Assembly (NCBI RefSeq): GCF_004786035.1
Contig: NZ_CP035088.1
Location: 2,826,001-2,890,000, forward strand
Source of the DNA: Pseudomonas viciae
GTDB taxonomy: Bacteria > Pseudomonadota > Gammaproteobacteria > Pseudomonadales > Pseudomonadaceae
DNA: 64,000 nucleotides
Direction of reading: 5' to 3'
A program made the translations under genes and the position numbers. Of this stretch, positions 22,430 through 30,561 are shown in pieces. The first letter of the stretch is position 1, and the number at the start of each line of letters is the position of its first letter. The notes under the pieces are model-generated. The model had not been told where the DNA came from, searched no databases, and saw only the letters and a program-made list of their open reading frames with translations.

Positions 22430-22870
22430 ATGATGTATGGGGTCTTGCTGGTCACGCACCTGTTGGCGGCTATCGCCTTTATCGGCACGTTGTTTTTCGA
22501 GGTTTTTATCTGGCATGCCGCCCGCAGGCCCTTGGCCCAAGGCGTCAAGGACGCCGCCGACTCGGCGATCGCCAAGCGTTCGCGGCAGGTGTTGCACGGT
22601 GTGGTGCTGGTGCTTTACAGCGCCGGCATAGCCCTGGCCTGGCAGCATCGCGGTGCATTGAGCCAACCGTTGAACAACAGCTTCGGCCTGTTGCTGAGCC
22701 TGAAGATCCTGCTGGCCCTGAGCATCATCGGCCATTATTTGTGGCTGGCGTACTGGCTCAAGCGCGGGCGGCTGACCCCGGGCCGCGCTAGTTGGCTGCG
22801 TCGCAGTATCCTGGGGCACATGTTGCTGATCGTGGTGTTGGCCAAGGCGATGTTCTATTGGCAGTTTTGA
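22430..22870 (+). CDS. CopD-like small integral membrane protein
   Basis: The 146-residue protein (start at 22430 or 22433) has four predicted membrane helices and conserved-looking histidines (VTHLLAAIAF, HGVVLVL, GHYLWLAY, GHMLLIV). This resembles CopD/DUF2269-type membrane proteins that may bind heme or copper. GAGGGG lies upstream and the gap to nnrS is 13 bases, so it is probably co-expressed with nnrS. The exact function is unknown. Confidence 0.7.
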   Translation: MMYGVLLVTHLLAAIAFIGTLFFEVFIWHAARRPLAQGVKDAADSAIAKRSRQVLHGVVLVLYSAGIALAWQHRGALSQPLNNSFGLLLSLKILLALSIIGHYLWLAYWLKRGRLTPGRASWLRRSILGHMLLIVVLAKAMFYWQF

Positions 22871-22895
22871 GCGGGAGAATACAACACCGAACCCC

Positions 22896-22923
22896 TGTGG
22901 GAGCGAGCAAGCCCGCTCCCACA
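22896..22923. repeat. REP-type palindrome after the CopD-like gene
   Basis: TGTGGGAGC and GCTCCCACA form a stem around a ten-base loop. It lies between convergent genes. Confidence 0.75.
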
Positions 22924-22963
22924 CTGAACCGAGGTGATTGCAAAAAGGGTGAATATCACAAAT

Positions 22964-22996
22964 CCCTTGTGGAAGCAGGCTTGCCCCCACAAGGGG
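22964..22996. terminator. Stem-loop between convergent CopD-like gene and ytfE
   Basis: CCCTTGTGG and CCCACAAGGG(G) form a stem over a 13-base loop, followed by TTTT on the plus strand. It lies 18 bases past the ytfE stop and could terminate either gene. Confidence 0.55.
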
Positions 22997-23013
22997 TTTT
23001 CAGTGTTTGATGT

Positions 23014-23688
23014 TCAGCGGGCAGGCTTCATCGCGTTGACGAACAACACATTGTTTTCCAGATGGATATGCTGCATCAGGTCATCACGAAACTCCACGAG
23101 CCCGCGATACAGGGCGCGCCAGGTGTTGCAGGCGTTGGCGGGCGGGGTGATCTGGTCGGTCAGGGTGAGCATGGTTTCCAGGGCTTCACCGTGCTGGTCG
23201 TGTTCGTAACGCAGGACCTGGATTGGCGCCGAGGCCCGTTCGCCGAGGCCCTGTTGCAGCATCGGGAACAGCACCTGTTCTTCCTTGAGCATGTGGCCTT
23301 CGAGCTCCTGATACATGTCCTGCAGGTGATCAGCCAGACCGTTCGGGCAGTTGGGCCGCGCACCATGGACCTGCTCGACACGCCGGGCCAGGCGGATAAG
23401 TTCCGGCAGTTGTTCGCGATGGCGGGCGTGGTAGCGTTCCAGGATGTGGCCGATCAACAGCGCCTGGGGCTCGTCGCGCCAGTCATGGCCCAGCTCCCCG
23501 GCGGCTTGCAGCGTGCGCAGGGCATCGGCGATCAGCAGTGGGTTGAGGCCTTTGCCCAGCGCCGCTTCGCGCAAGGACTTTTGCCCGCCGCAGCAGAAGT
23601 CGAGGTTGTAATGATGGAAGGTACGGGTGGCACCGGGAATGTCGCAGGCCAGTTGGCCGAGGCTTTGTTCCAGCAGATCGAGGCTCAT
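23014..23688 (-). CDS. ytfE: YtfE/ScdA/DnrN-type di-iron protein (iron-sulphur cluster repair, NO defence)
   Basis: The 224-residue protein has the ScdA N-terminal domain with DFCCGG (about residues 30-35) and a hemerythrin-like helical domain with His/Glu iron ligands (HARHRE, EGHMLKEEQ, HIHLENN). Such proteins repair or release iron from NO-damaged clusters; DnrN is the denitrifier name. AAGGAAA precedes the ATG at 23688. A sigma-54 promoter and three NorR boxes lie upstream in the gap shared with norR. Confidence 0.92.
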   Translation of the reverse strand: MSLDLLEQSLGQLACDIPGATRTFHHYNLDFCCGGQKSLREAALGKGLNPLLIADALRTLQAAGELGHDWRDEPQALLIGHILERYHARHREQLPELIRLARRVEQVHGARPNCPNGLADHLQDMYQELEGHMLKEEQVLFPMLQQGLGERASAPIQVLRYEHDQHGEALETMLTLTDQITPPANACNTWRALYRGLVEFRDDLMQHIHLENNVLFVNAMKPAR

Positions 23689-23735
23689 CGTGTTTCCTTG
23701 GGTTGAATCCCGGGGAGGGACAGATGAGCGAACTT

Positions 23736-23751
23736 TGCAGTCAGCGTGCCA
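23736..23751 (-). promoter_or_regulatory. Sigma-54 promoter of ytfE
   Basis: On the minus strand TGGCACGCTGACTGCA matches the sigma-54 consensus TGGCAC-N5-TTGCA with one change, keeping the invariant GG at -24 and GC at -12. It predicts a start near 23725 and a leader of about 37 bases to the ytfE ATG. Confidence 0.85.
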
Positions 23752-23791
23752 GATGTAACTGACTGAAAATAAAGCATTAATTTTTTACCAG

Positions 23792-23848
23792 GGTGATTGT
23801 CACCCTGGTTGCGAAGGGTCAAACGAACCCTGGAGGGTCATCACTACC
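23792..23848. promoter_or_regulatory. Three NorR enhancer boxes (GGT-N7-ACC)
   Basis: GGT-N7-ACC occurs at 23792-23804, 23817-23829 and 23836-23848. The first is the core of a longer inverted repeat (CCAGGGTG / CACCCTGG). This spacing motif is the described NorR target in Ralstonia, also usually in threes. The third box ends at the base before the norR ATG and so overlaps its ribosome-binding region. All three lie 40-100 bp upstream of the ytfE sigma-54 promoter. Confidence 0.85.
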
Positions 23849-25381
23849 ATGCTGCGTGAAAGCCTGGCCGCCGACCTGATCGTCGAGCTGCCCAATGCCG
23901 TGCGATTGCAGCGCCTGGTGCAGACCCTGCGCGAATACTTCAACAGTGGCGCCGTGGGTTTGTTGCGCCTGGACGATGACAGCCTCAGGCCCGTGGCCAC
24001 CGTGGGCCTGGTTCACGAGGCGTTGGGCCGTCGCTTCGTGATTGCCCAGCACCCGCGCCTGGCGGCGATCATGGCTTCGCGTGAACCCACCTGGTTCGAG
24101 CCCGACAGCCGCTTGCCGGATCCTTATGACGGCTTGCTCGACAACCACGTCGGCGAACCGCTGCCGGTGCACGACTGCATGGGCGTGAGCCTGTACGTGG
24201 AAGGCCGGCTGTGGGGGGCGATCACCCTCGATGCGTTGCACGCCGGTACCTTCGACAGCCGCGCTCGCGAGGAGCTCAAGCGTTGTACCTTGCAGATCGA
24301 GGCGGCGGTGCGGGTCACCCGACTCGAGCAGGAAAACCGCAGCCTGCGGGCCTCGCGCAGTGATCCGGCGGACCTGCGCCTGCCGGCCGAAGAGGGCGAA
24401 ATCCTCGGGCGCAGCGAGGGGCTGCAGCAGTTGCTCAACGAGCTGGATGTACTGGCCGACTCGGAACTGCCGGTGCTGTTGCTGGGGGAAACCGGTGTCG
24501 GCAAGGAGTTGTTCGCCCGCCGCCTGCATCGCCTGTCCCGGCGTGGCCACAAGCCGTTGGTCCAGGTCAATTGCGCGGCGCTGCCGGAGTCCCTGGCCGA
24601 AAGCGAGTTGTTCGGTCACGTCAAAGGCGCGTTTTCCGGCGCGACCACCGACCGTGCCGGACGGTTCGACGCGGCCAATGGCGGCACGCTGTTTCTCGAC
24701 GAGGTCGGCGAATTGCCGTTGAGCGTGCAGGCCAAGTTGCTGCGCACCCTGCAGAATGGCGAGATCCAGCGCCTGGGGGCGGACAAGCCGCTGCACGTCG
24801 ATGTGCGGATCATCGCCGCCACCAACCGACATTTGCCCGACAGCATCCGTGACGGCCTGTTTCGCGCCGACCTGTATCATCGGCTCTCGGTCTACCCGGT
24901 GCCGATCCCGCCGTTGCGCGAACGCGGCCACGACGTGTTGATGCTGGCCGGCCACTTCCTCGAACTGAACCGCACACGCCTGGGCCTGCGCGGTTTGCGC
25001 CTGTCACCGGCGGCCGAACAGGCGCTGCTGGCGTACTCCTGGCCGGGCAACGTGCGGGAGCTGGAACACGTGATCAGTCGCGCGGCGTTGAAGCAACTGA
25101 GTCGCGGCGCCAGTCGCAGCCTGATCATGACCCTGGAACCGCAGGTGCTGGATCTGGACGTCAATGCCAGTGCAGCGTCGGCGCAGGCGATGCCGGACCA
25201 AGCCCTGGAGGCTCTGGATACGCCCGTGCAACCCTTGAGCGAAGCCGTCGATGGTTGTCAGCGCCAGGCGATCCTCAAGGCCCTGGAGCGTTGCGGGCAG
25301 AACTGGGCCGGGGCGGCGCGGCTGTTGGAGGTTGATCCGAGCAATCTGCATAAGCTGGCACGGCGGTTGGGGCTCAAGTAG
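23849..25381 (+). CDS. norR: NorR, NO-responsive sigma-54 activator
   Basis: The 510-residue protein has an N-terminal GAF domain with candidate non-heme iron ligands (D94, H108, C110, D128), an AAA+ domain with GETGVGKE (213-220) and the sigma-54 loop GAFSGA (260-265), and a C-terminal Fis-type helix-turn-helix. NO binding to the GAF iron relieves inhibition of the ATPase in E. coli NorR. The loop has Ser where the usual GAFTGA has Thr. It is divergent from ytfE, its likely main target. Confidence 0.93.
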   Translation: MLRESLAADLIVELPNAVRLQRLVQTLREYFNSGAVGLLRLDDDSLRPVATVGLVHEALGRRFVIAQHPRLAAIMASREPTWFEPDSRLPDPYDGLLDNHVGEPLPVHDCMGVSLYVEGRLWGAITLDALHAGTFDSRAREELKRCTLQIEAAVRVTRLEQENRSLRASRSDPADLRLPAEEGEILGRSEGLQQLLNELDVLADSELPVLLLGETGVGKELFARRLHRLSRRGHKPLVQVNCAALPESLAESELFGHVKGAFSGATTDRAGRFDAANGGTLFLDEVGELPLSVQAKLLRTLQNGEIQRLGADKPLHVDVRIIAATNRHLPDSIRDGLFRADLYHRLSVYPVPIPPLRERGHDVLMLAGHFLELNRTRLGLRGLRLSPAAEQALLAYSWPGNVRELEHVISRAALKQLSRGASRSLIMTLEPQVLDLDVNASAASAQAMPDQALEALDTPVQPLSEAVDGCQRQAILKALERCGQNWAGAARLLEVDPSNLHKLARRLGLK

Positions 25382-25410
25382 CGTTTTGTCTGTCACGACC
25401 GAGCCGCCTT

Positions 25411-25485
25411 CATCGCGAGCAAGCTCGCTCCCACATTCGTCCTGTGGCGCTCACAAAACCCTGTGGGAGCGAGCTTGCTCGCGAT
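25411..25485. repeat. REPIN between norR and pdxH
   Basis: CATCGCGAGCAAGCTCGCTC and its exact complement flank a 31-bp spacer. The pair sits just after the norR stop. Confidence 0.88.
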
Positions 25486-25516
25486 GGCGTCGGTAAATTC
25501 AACACAGGAATCAGCA

Positions 25517-25558
25517 TTGACAACGATCAAGGTCGGCTCAGGCGGCCAGGCGCAGACT
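25517..25558 (+). promoter_or_regulatory. Anr/Dnr-dependent promoter of pdxH
   Basis: TTGACAACGATCAA at 25517-25530 matches the FNR-type consensus with one change. CAGACT at 25553-25558 is a fair -10, 29.5 bp from the box centre. This predicts a start near 25565, 22 bases before the ATG. Confidence 0.8.
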
Positions 25559-25586
25559 GGGCCAAACCTATCGGGAGATCACCGTC

Positions 25587-26234
25587 ATGCCCCTTTCCCT
25601 GGCCAAAATGCGCCGCCAGTACACCCTCGATGGTCTGGATGAAGCCCAGGCACCAGACGACCCGATGGTCTTGTTCGGGTTGTGGATGCAACAGGCCCGC
25701 GATACCGAGAGCCCGCCAGTGGAAGCCAACAGCATGGCCCTGGCGACGGTGGACGGGCAGGGCCGGCCTCACTGCCGGATCTTGTTGCTCAAGGGCTTCA
25801 GTAGCGAAGGCTTCTCGTTTTTCGGTAACTACGACAGTGCCAAGGGCCAGGACCTGGCCGCCAATCCCTGGGCGGCCATGACCTTTTTCTGGCCGGGACT
25901 GGAGCGGCAAGTGCGTATCGAAGGGGTCGTCGGCAAGCTCGCCCCGGCGCTGTCGGATGCCTATTTCGCCTCCCGCTCCGTGGCCAGCCGTCTTGGCGCC
26001 TGGGCCTCACCACAAAGCCGTCCATTGGACGATCGTGCCACCCTCGAGATCTTGCTGGCGCAAACCGGACAACATTTCGCCGATCAACCGGTGCCGCGTC
26101 CCGAGCATTGGGGCGGTTATTGCCTGCGGCCCGAACGGCTGGAGTTCTGGCAGGGCCGCGCCGACCGTCTGCATGATCGTCTCGACTACCGCCGGCAAGC
26201 GGGCGTATGGCAGCGCACGCGTCTGGCGCCCTGA
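25587..26234 (+). CDS. pdxH: Pyridoxamine/pyridoxine 5'-phosphate oxidase (PdxH family)
   Basis: The 215-residue FMN protein matches PdxH in length and motifs: [21 protein letters not shown] for FMN binding, FFGNYDS, VRIEGVV and the C-terminal [11 protein letters not shown]. PdxH makes pyridoxal phosphate and normally uses O2. Here it follows an FNR-type box and precedes moaB/moeA, which is an odd setting for an oxygen-using enzyme. It may be a second copy beside a housekeeping pdxH elsewhere; the window cannot show that. Confidence 0.9.
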   Translation: MPLSLAKMRRQYTLDGLDEAQAPDDPMVLFGLWMQQARDTESPPVEANSMALATVDGQGRPHCRILLLKGFSSEGFSFFGNYDSAKGQDLAANPWAAMTFFWPGLERQVRIEGVVGKLAPALSDAYFASRSVASRLGAWASPQSRPLDDRATLEILLAQTGQHFADQPVPRPEHWGGYCLRPERLEFWQGRADRLHDRLDYRRQAGVWQRTRLAP

Positions 26235-26320
26235 CGCCGAGGAGGTACCTCCATGGAGGAATAGGCCCGGCACCGAATGCGGTTCAGGCTGGGCCATCTT
26301 TTCTGACAGGACGGCTGACC
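26235..26320 (+). promoter_or_regulatory. Structured leader between pdxH and moaB with a three-codon upstream ORF
   Basis: The gap holds two overlapping perfect palindromes, GGAGGTACCTCC (26241-26252) and CCTCCATGGAGG (26248-26259). A strong Shine-Dalgarno (GAGGAGG) is followed by ATG GAG GAA TAG at 26253-26264. A further stem pairs GGCCC (26264-26268) with GGGCC (26291-26295) around ACCG/CGGT. This could be an RNA control element for moaB; I could not match it to a known riboswitch. Confidence 0.35.
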
Positions 26321-26875
26321 ATGGCCCATCTGACGCAACGCCTTTTTCAACCGCTGAACATTGCGGTACTCACCATCAGCGATACCCGCAGTTTCGACAC
26401 CGATACCTCCGGCCAAACCCTCGCCGATCTATTGCAAACCGCCGGGCATGTGCTGATCGACCGCGGGCTGGTGAAGGACGATATCTACCAGATCCGCGCC
26501 CAGGTCTCGCAGTGGATCGCCGACCCGAACGTGCAAGTGGTGTTGATGACCGGTGGCACCGGTTTCACCCCGCGCGATAATACGCCCCAGGCGGTGGCAC
26601 CGTTGCTGGACAAGCACGTCGACGGTTTTGGCGAGTTGTTCCGACAGGTGTCGTTGGCCGAGATCGGCATGTCCACCCTGCAATCTCGTGCCTTGGCGGG
26701 TATGAGCAACGGTGTGCTGGTGTGCTGCCTGCCAGGCTCGCCGGGGGCTTGCCGCACCGGTTGGGAACAGATCCTGGCCGGGCAATTGGACAGTCGCACT
26801 GGCCCGTGCAATTTCACGCCCCACCTCAAGCCGCAGCCAGGTATTGCCCTGGAACCCTGTGAGGCGCGTTCATGA
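26321..26875 (+). CDS. moaB: MoaB, molybdopterin biosynthesis protein (MogA/MoaB family)
   Basis: The 184-residue protein carries the MPT-binding motifs TISDTRSFDTDTSG, MTGGTGFTPRD and LPGSPGACRTGW. MoaB/MogA-type proteins adenylylate molybdopterin before molybdenum insertion. The moeA ATG overlaps its stop codon (ATGA), showing a two-gene unit. The product serves the Moco of the NarG enzyme encoded further on. Confidence 0.93.
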   Translation: MAHLTQRLFQPLNIAVLTISDTRSFDTDTSGQTLADLLQTAGHVLIDRGLVKDDIYQIRAQVSQWIADPNVQVVLMTGGTGFTPRDNTPQAVAPLLDKHVDGFGELFRQVSLAEIGMSTLQSRALAGMSNGVLVCCLPGSPGACRTGWEQILAGQLDSRTGPCNFTPHLKPQPGIALEPCEARS

Positions 26876-28119
26876 GCAGCGGCGCGTGTGGCAGCGCCTG
26901 TGACAGCGGCGCGCTGATGCCGGTGGAGGAAGCCATTCGCTATTTGCTGGATCAGGCGCCGCTGCCGCCTCCGGTGCAGCGGGTGGCGCTGGCCCAGGCC
27001 TTGGGCCGAGTGCTGGCGACCGACATCCGTTGTCCGGTGAACTTGCCCCCATGGGACAACAGTGCCATGGACGGTTATGCCCTGCGGGCCGCTGACCTGC
27101 CAGCCGCCGGCGGTTCCCTGACCCTGGCCGGGCGCATTGCCGCCGGCCAGGCATCGAGTCAACCGCTGCGGTCCGGACAGGCCGTACGGATTTTCACCGG
27201 CGCGCCGCTGCCGCCGGGGGCAGACACGGTGGTTCCCCAGGAAAGCTGCCGGGTGGAAGGTGAGCGAGTCTGGTTGCCACCGGTCAATGGCGGGGAGCAT
27301 GTGCGCAAGGAAGGCGAGGAAGTGCGCCGAGGGGACCGTTTGCTTCAGGCCGGAAAACGCTTGCGGGCCCAGGAACTGGGGTTGCTGGCCGGTGCCGGGA
27401 TTGCCCGGGTAGAGGTCTATCGACCGTTGCAGGTGGGCCTGCTCAGCAGCGGTGATGAATTGCGCGAACCGGGCGAAACGCTGGCACCAGGGCAGATCTA
27501 CAACAGCAATCGCCATAGCCTCGCGGCACTGCTGCGCGGCTGGGGTATCGAGGTCCACGACTACGGCGTCATGCCGGACAAACTGCTCGCCAGTCGCCAG
27601 GCCTTGAGCCTGGCGGCGGCCGAATGCGACGTGCTGCTGACCTCCGGCGGTGTGTCGGTGGGTGAGGAGGATCATCTCAAACAAGCCATCGAAGCCCTGG
27701 GCAGCGTTGACCTGTGGCGCCTGGCAATCCAGCCGGGCAAACCCCTGGCCTTTGGCGAGGTGGCGGGCAAACCCTGGATCGGGCTGCCGGGTAACCCGTC
27801 GGCGGCGCTGATTACCGCGTTGATTGTCGTGCGCCCGTTCCTGTTCCGGGCCCAGGGCATGGATGAGGTGTTGCCCGCAGCGTTGCAGGTGCCGGCCGGA
27901 TTTGACTGGTTAAAACCCAACCGGCGACGGCAGTACTTGCGGGCGAAATTGACCCCGACCGCCGATGGCTCGTTGTGTGTCGAGCTGCATCCCCAGCAAA
28001 GTTCGGCCATGTTGGCGGCCGCGTGCTGGGCCGATGGCTTGGCCGTGGTGGAGTGCCAGGCGCAAGTGCACAAGCACGACAAAGTGATGTATCTGCCGTT
28101 CGCGAGCCTGATGCAGTGA
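26872..28119 (+). CDS. moeA: MoeA, molybdopterin molybdenumtransferase
   Basis: The 415-residue protein has the MoeA motifs PPWDNSAMDGYALR, IFTGAPLPPGADTVVPQE, SGDELREPGE and TSGGVSVGEEDH, then a GLPGNPSAA motif and a small C-terminal domain. It inserts molybdate into adenylylated molybdopterin. The first 15 residues are Cys/Gly/Ser-rich and may be an extension before MPVEEAIRYLL. Confidence 0.94.
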   Translation: MSSGACGSACDSGALMPVEEAIRYLLDQAPLPPPVQRVALAQALGRVLATDIRCPVNLPPWDNSAMDGYALRAADLPAAGGSLTLAGRIAAGQASSQPLRSGQAVRIFTGAPLPPGADTVVPQESCRVEGERVWLPPVNGGEHVRKEGEEVRRGDRLLQAGKRLRAQELGLLAGAGIARVEVYRPLQVGLLSSGDELREPGETLAPGQIYNSNRHSLAALLRGWGIEVHDYGVMPDKLLASRQALSLAAAECDVLLTSGGVSVGEEDHLKQAIEALGSVDLWRLAIQPGKPLAFGEVAGKPWIGLPGNPSAALITALIVVRPFLFRAQGMDEVLPAALQVPAGFDWLKPNRRRQYLRAKLTPTADGSLCVELHPQQSSAMLAAACWADGLAVVECQAQVHKHDKVMYLPFASLMQ

Positions 28120-28125
28120 CGGCAA

Positions 28126-28166
28126 TTGATTGCCGTCAAGGTGGCCAGCGGAGGGCTGGCTAGACT
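28126..28166 (+). promoter_or_regulatory. Anr/Dnr-dependent promoter of ubiUVT
   Basis: TTGATTGCCGTCAA at 28126-28139 is a good FNR-type box starting six bases after the moeA stop. TAGACT at 28161-28166 is a good -10, 28.5 bp from the box centre. It predicts a leader of about 28 bases to the ubiU ATG. Confidence 0.85.
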
Positions 28167-28200
28167 GGCGGCGCCCTTAGTTTTCTCACGAGGATGCCCC

Positions 28201-29196
28201 ATGCAACTGGTTTGCCCGGCAGGGAATCTGCCTGCCCTCAAAGCGGCGGTGCGCCAAGGCGCCGATGCCGTCTATGTCGGCTTTCGCGATGACACCAATG
28301 CCCGGCATTTCGCCGGGCTGAACATGGACGACAAGCAATTCGACGCCGCTGTCGCGCACATCCGTCAACACCAACGCAAGCTGTATGTGGCGGTCAACAC
28401 CTACCCGCAACCCAAGGGCTGGGAGCGCTGGCAGCGGGCGGTGGACCGTGCCGCCGATTTCGGCGTGGACGCGCTGATTGCCGCCGACCCCGGTGTGCTC
28501 AGCTACGCCCGCCAGCGCCATCCACAACTGGCGTTGCACCTGTCGGTACAGGGCTCGGCGACCCACGCGGCGGCCCTGGCTTTTTACGCCGAGCGCTATG
28601 ACATCCGCCGCGCCGTGCTGCCACGGGTGCTGTCCCTGGCCCAGGTGCGTCAGGTGGCAGCGGCCAGCCCGGTGCCGATCGAGGTCTTCGGTTTCGGTAG
28701 CTTGTGCATCATGGCCGAGGGCCGTTGTCACTTGTCTTCCTACATCACCGGCGAATCACCGAACCTCTGTGGTGTCTGCTCGCCCGCCAAGGCGGTGCGC
28801 TGGAGCGAGGACGCCGACGGCCTGAGTGCCCGCTTGAGCGAGGTGCTGATCGACCGCTACACCCCTGAAGAACCCGCCGGTTACCCAACCCTGTGCAAGG
28901 GCCGCTTCCTGGTGGGCGGCAAGCGTTTCCATGCATTGGAAGAACCCACCAGCCTCGACACCCTGGACCTGCTGCCGGAACTGACGGCCATTGGCGTCGA
29001 AGCGGTGAAAATCGAAGGTCGCCAGCGCAGCCCGGCGTATGTCGAACAAGTGACCCGGGTCTGGCGCGCCGCGCTGGACGCACACCAGGCCGCGCCGCAA
29101 CGGTTCCGGGTACAGGAAGAATGGCGCCAGGTGTTGGCCGGTTTGTCCGAGGGCAGCCAGACCACCCTGGGTGCCTACCATCGATCATGGCAATGA
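28201..29196 (+). CDS. ubiU: UbiU, U32-family subunit of O2-independent ubiquinone hydroxylation
   Basis: The 331-residue protein is a peptidase-U32-like Fe-S protein. The four cluster cysteines at C169, C176, C193 and C232 fall at the same numbers as in E. coli UbiU. With UbiV and UbiT it hydroxylates ubiquinone precursors without O2, which is needed for ubiquinone during denitrification. The ATG at 28201 is chosen for the conserved MQLVCPAGNLPALK start. Confidence 0.95.
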   Translation: MQLVCPAGNLPALKAAVRQGADAVYVGFRDDTNARHFAGLNMDDKQFDAAVAHIRQHQRKLYVAVNTYPQPKGWERWQRAVDRAADFGVDALIAADPGVLSYARQRHPQLALHLSVQGSATHAAALAFYAERYDIRRAVLPRVLSLAQVRQVAAASPVPIEVFGFGSLCIMAEGRCHLSSYITGESPNLCGVCSPAKAVRWSEDADGLSARLSEVLIDRYTPEEPAGYPTLCKGRFLVGGKRFHALEEPTSLDTLDLLPELTAIGVEAVKIEGRQRSPAYVEQVTRVWRAALDAHQAAPQRFRVQEEWRQVLAGLSEGSQTTLGAYHRSWQ

Positions 29197-29206
29197 GGGA
29201 AACCCG

Positions 29207-30097
29207 ATGAAACTCAGCCTGGGACCGGTCCTGTTTTACTGGGACAAAGCGCAACTGGGGAATTTCTACGCCGAGATGTCGGCCCTGCCGTTGGATGTGA
29301 TTTACCTGGGGGAAACCGTGTGTTCCAAGCGCCGGGCATTTTCCCTGGATCAATGGCTGGGCTTGGCGCGTGAGCTGCAAGCGTGCAGTCAGGCGCAGAT
29401 CGTATTGTCGAGCCTGACGCTGATCGAGGCGGCCTCGGAGCTGTCCTCGCTGCGACGCCTGTGTGACAACGGCCAGTTGTTGGTGGAGGCCAATGACATG
29501 GGCGCGGTGCAGTTCCTCGCCGAGCGCAAATTGCCCTTCGTCGGCGGGCCGGCGTTGAACTTGTACAACGGCCATGCCCTCGGGCAATTGCTCGACAGCG
29601 GCATGATCCGTTGGGTACCGCCTGTGGAGTGTTCGGCGGCACTGATCGGCGATGTACTGGAGCAGGTGCGCGAGATGGACCGTGAACTGCCCGAGGTGGA
29701 GATTTTTGCCTACGGCCATCTGCCTTTGGCTTACTCGGCGCGCTGCTTCACCGCCCGGGCCGAAAACCGCCCCAAGGACGACTGCCAGTTCTGTTGCATC
29801 AACTATCCCGACGGCCTGGCGTTGAGCAGTCAGGAGGGCCAGCAGTTGTTCACCCTCAACGGTATCCAGACGATGTCGGGGGAGGTGACGAATCTGCTGG
29901 CTGATTACAACGCACTCATGGCCAGTGGCGCCGACCTGCTGCGCCTGAGCCCGCGCGCCCAGGGCATGGCCGAGGTGGTCACGGCGTTCGACAAGGTGCG
30001 CCAGGGCGAGGCTCCACCGCTGTTCGTGGAGGGTTGCAACGGTTACTGGCACGGCCATGCCGGCATGTTGAAGGTAGAGGAGGCAGGCCTGTGTTGA
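29207..30097 (+). CDS. ubiV: UbiV, U32-family partner of UbiU
   Basis: The 296-residue U32-like protein carries cluster cysteines C39, C180, C193 and C197, again at the E. coli positions. It forms a complex with UbiU. The start at 29207 follows GAGGGAA by a normal distance. The ubiT GTG start overlaps its last codons. Confidence 0.95.
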   Translation: MKLSLGPVLFYWDKAQLGNFYAEMSALPLDVIYLGETVCSKRRAFSLDQWLGLARELQACSQAQIVLSSLTLIEAASELSSLRRLCDNGQLLVEANDMGAVQFLAERKLPFVGGPALNLYNGHALGQLLDSGMIRWVPPVECSAALIGDVLEQVREMDRELPEVEIFAYGHLPLAYSARCFTARAENRPKDDCQFCCINYPDGLALSSQEGQQLFTLNGIQTMSGEVTNLLADYNALMASGADLLRLSPRAQGMAEVVTAFDKVRQGEAPPLFVEGCNGYWHGHAGMLKVEEAGLC

Positions 30098-30561
30098 GTC
30101 CGAAGAAGTGGCTGCTCAAAGGTGCCGACCGCGTGTTGCCGCTGGTGAGCAAGGTGCCGTTCGTGGTGCAGCGATTGGCGTTGCAGCAGGCGCTCAATCG
30201 TTGCCTGGCCGAGCCAGTGCGCGATGGCGGATTCGAAGTGCTGCGCGGGCGCTGGTTGTGCCTGCGGGTGCCGGACCTGAAGTTGTGCTGGTACTTGACC
30301 CTGGCACGGGATGGCTTGCGCATCGCCGAACGGGCTGAAGCCCAGGTCACCATCAGCGGCAACTGGCGTGAGTTCCTGTTGCTGGCCAGCCGTCAGGAGG
30401 ATCCTGATACCTTGTTCTTCCGCAGGCGCCTGGTGATTGAGGGCGACACCGAACTCGGGCTGGCGCTGAAGAACCTGATCGACAGCCTTGACCCGGAGGT
30501 CCTGCCGCCATGGCTGTGGCGCAACCTGGAGCGGGCGGGCAAGGGGTTGGCAGCGGTGTGA
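30091..30561 (+). CDS. ubiT: UbiT, SCP2-domain lipid-binding accessory factor for anaerobic ubiquinone synthesis
   Basis: The 156-residue protein has an SCP2-like lipid-binding domain (YhbT family) and is the accessory factor in O2-independent ubiquinone synthesis. I chose the GTG at 30091, which overlaps the ubiV stop (GTGTTGA) and has GAGGAGG seven bases upstream. The next gene begins on its stop codon (TGATG). Confidence 0.9.
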   Translation: MLSPKKWLLKGADRVLPLVSKVPFVVQRLALQQALNRCLAEPVRDGGFEVLRGRWLCLRVPDLKLCWYLTLARDGLRIAERAEAQVTISGNWREFLLLASRQEDPDTLFFRRRLVIEGDTELGLALKNLIDSLDPEVLPPWLWRNLERAGKGLAAV

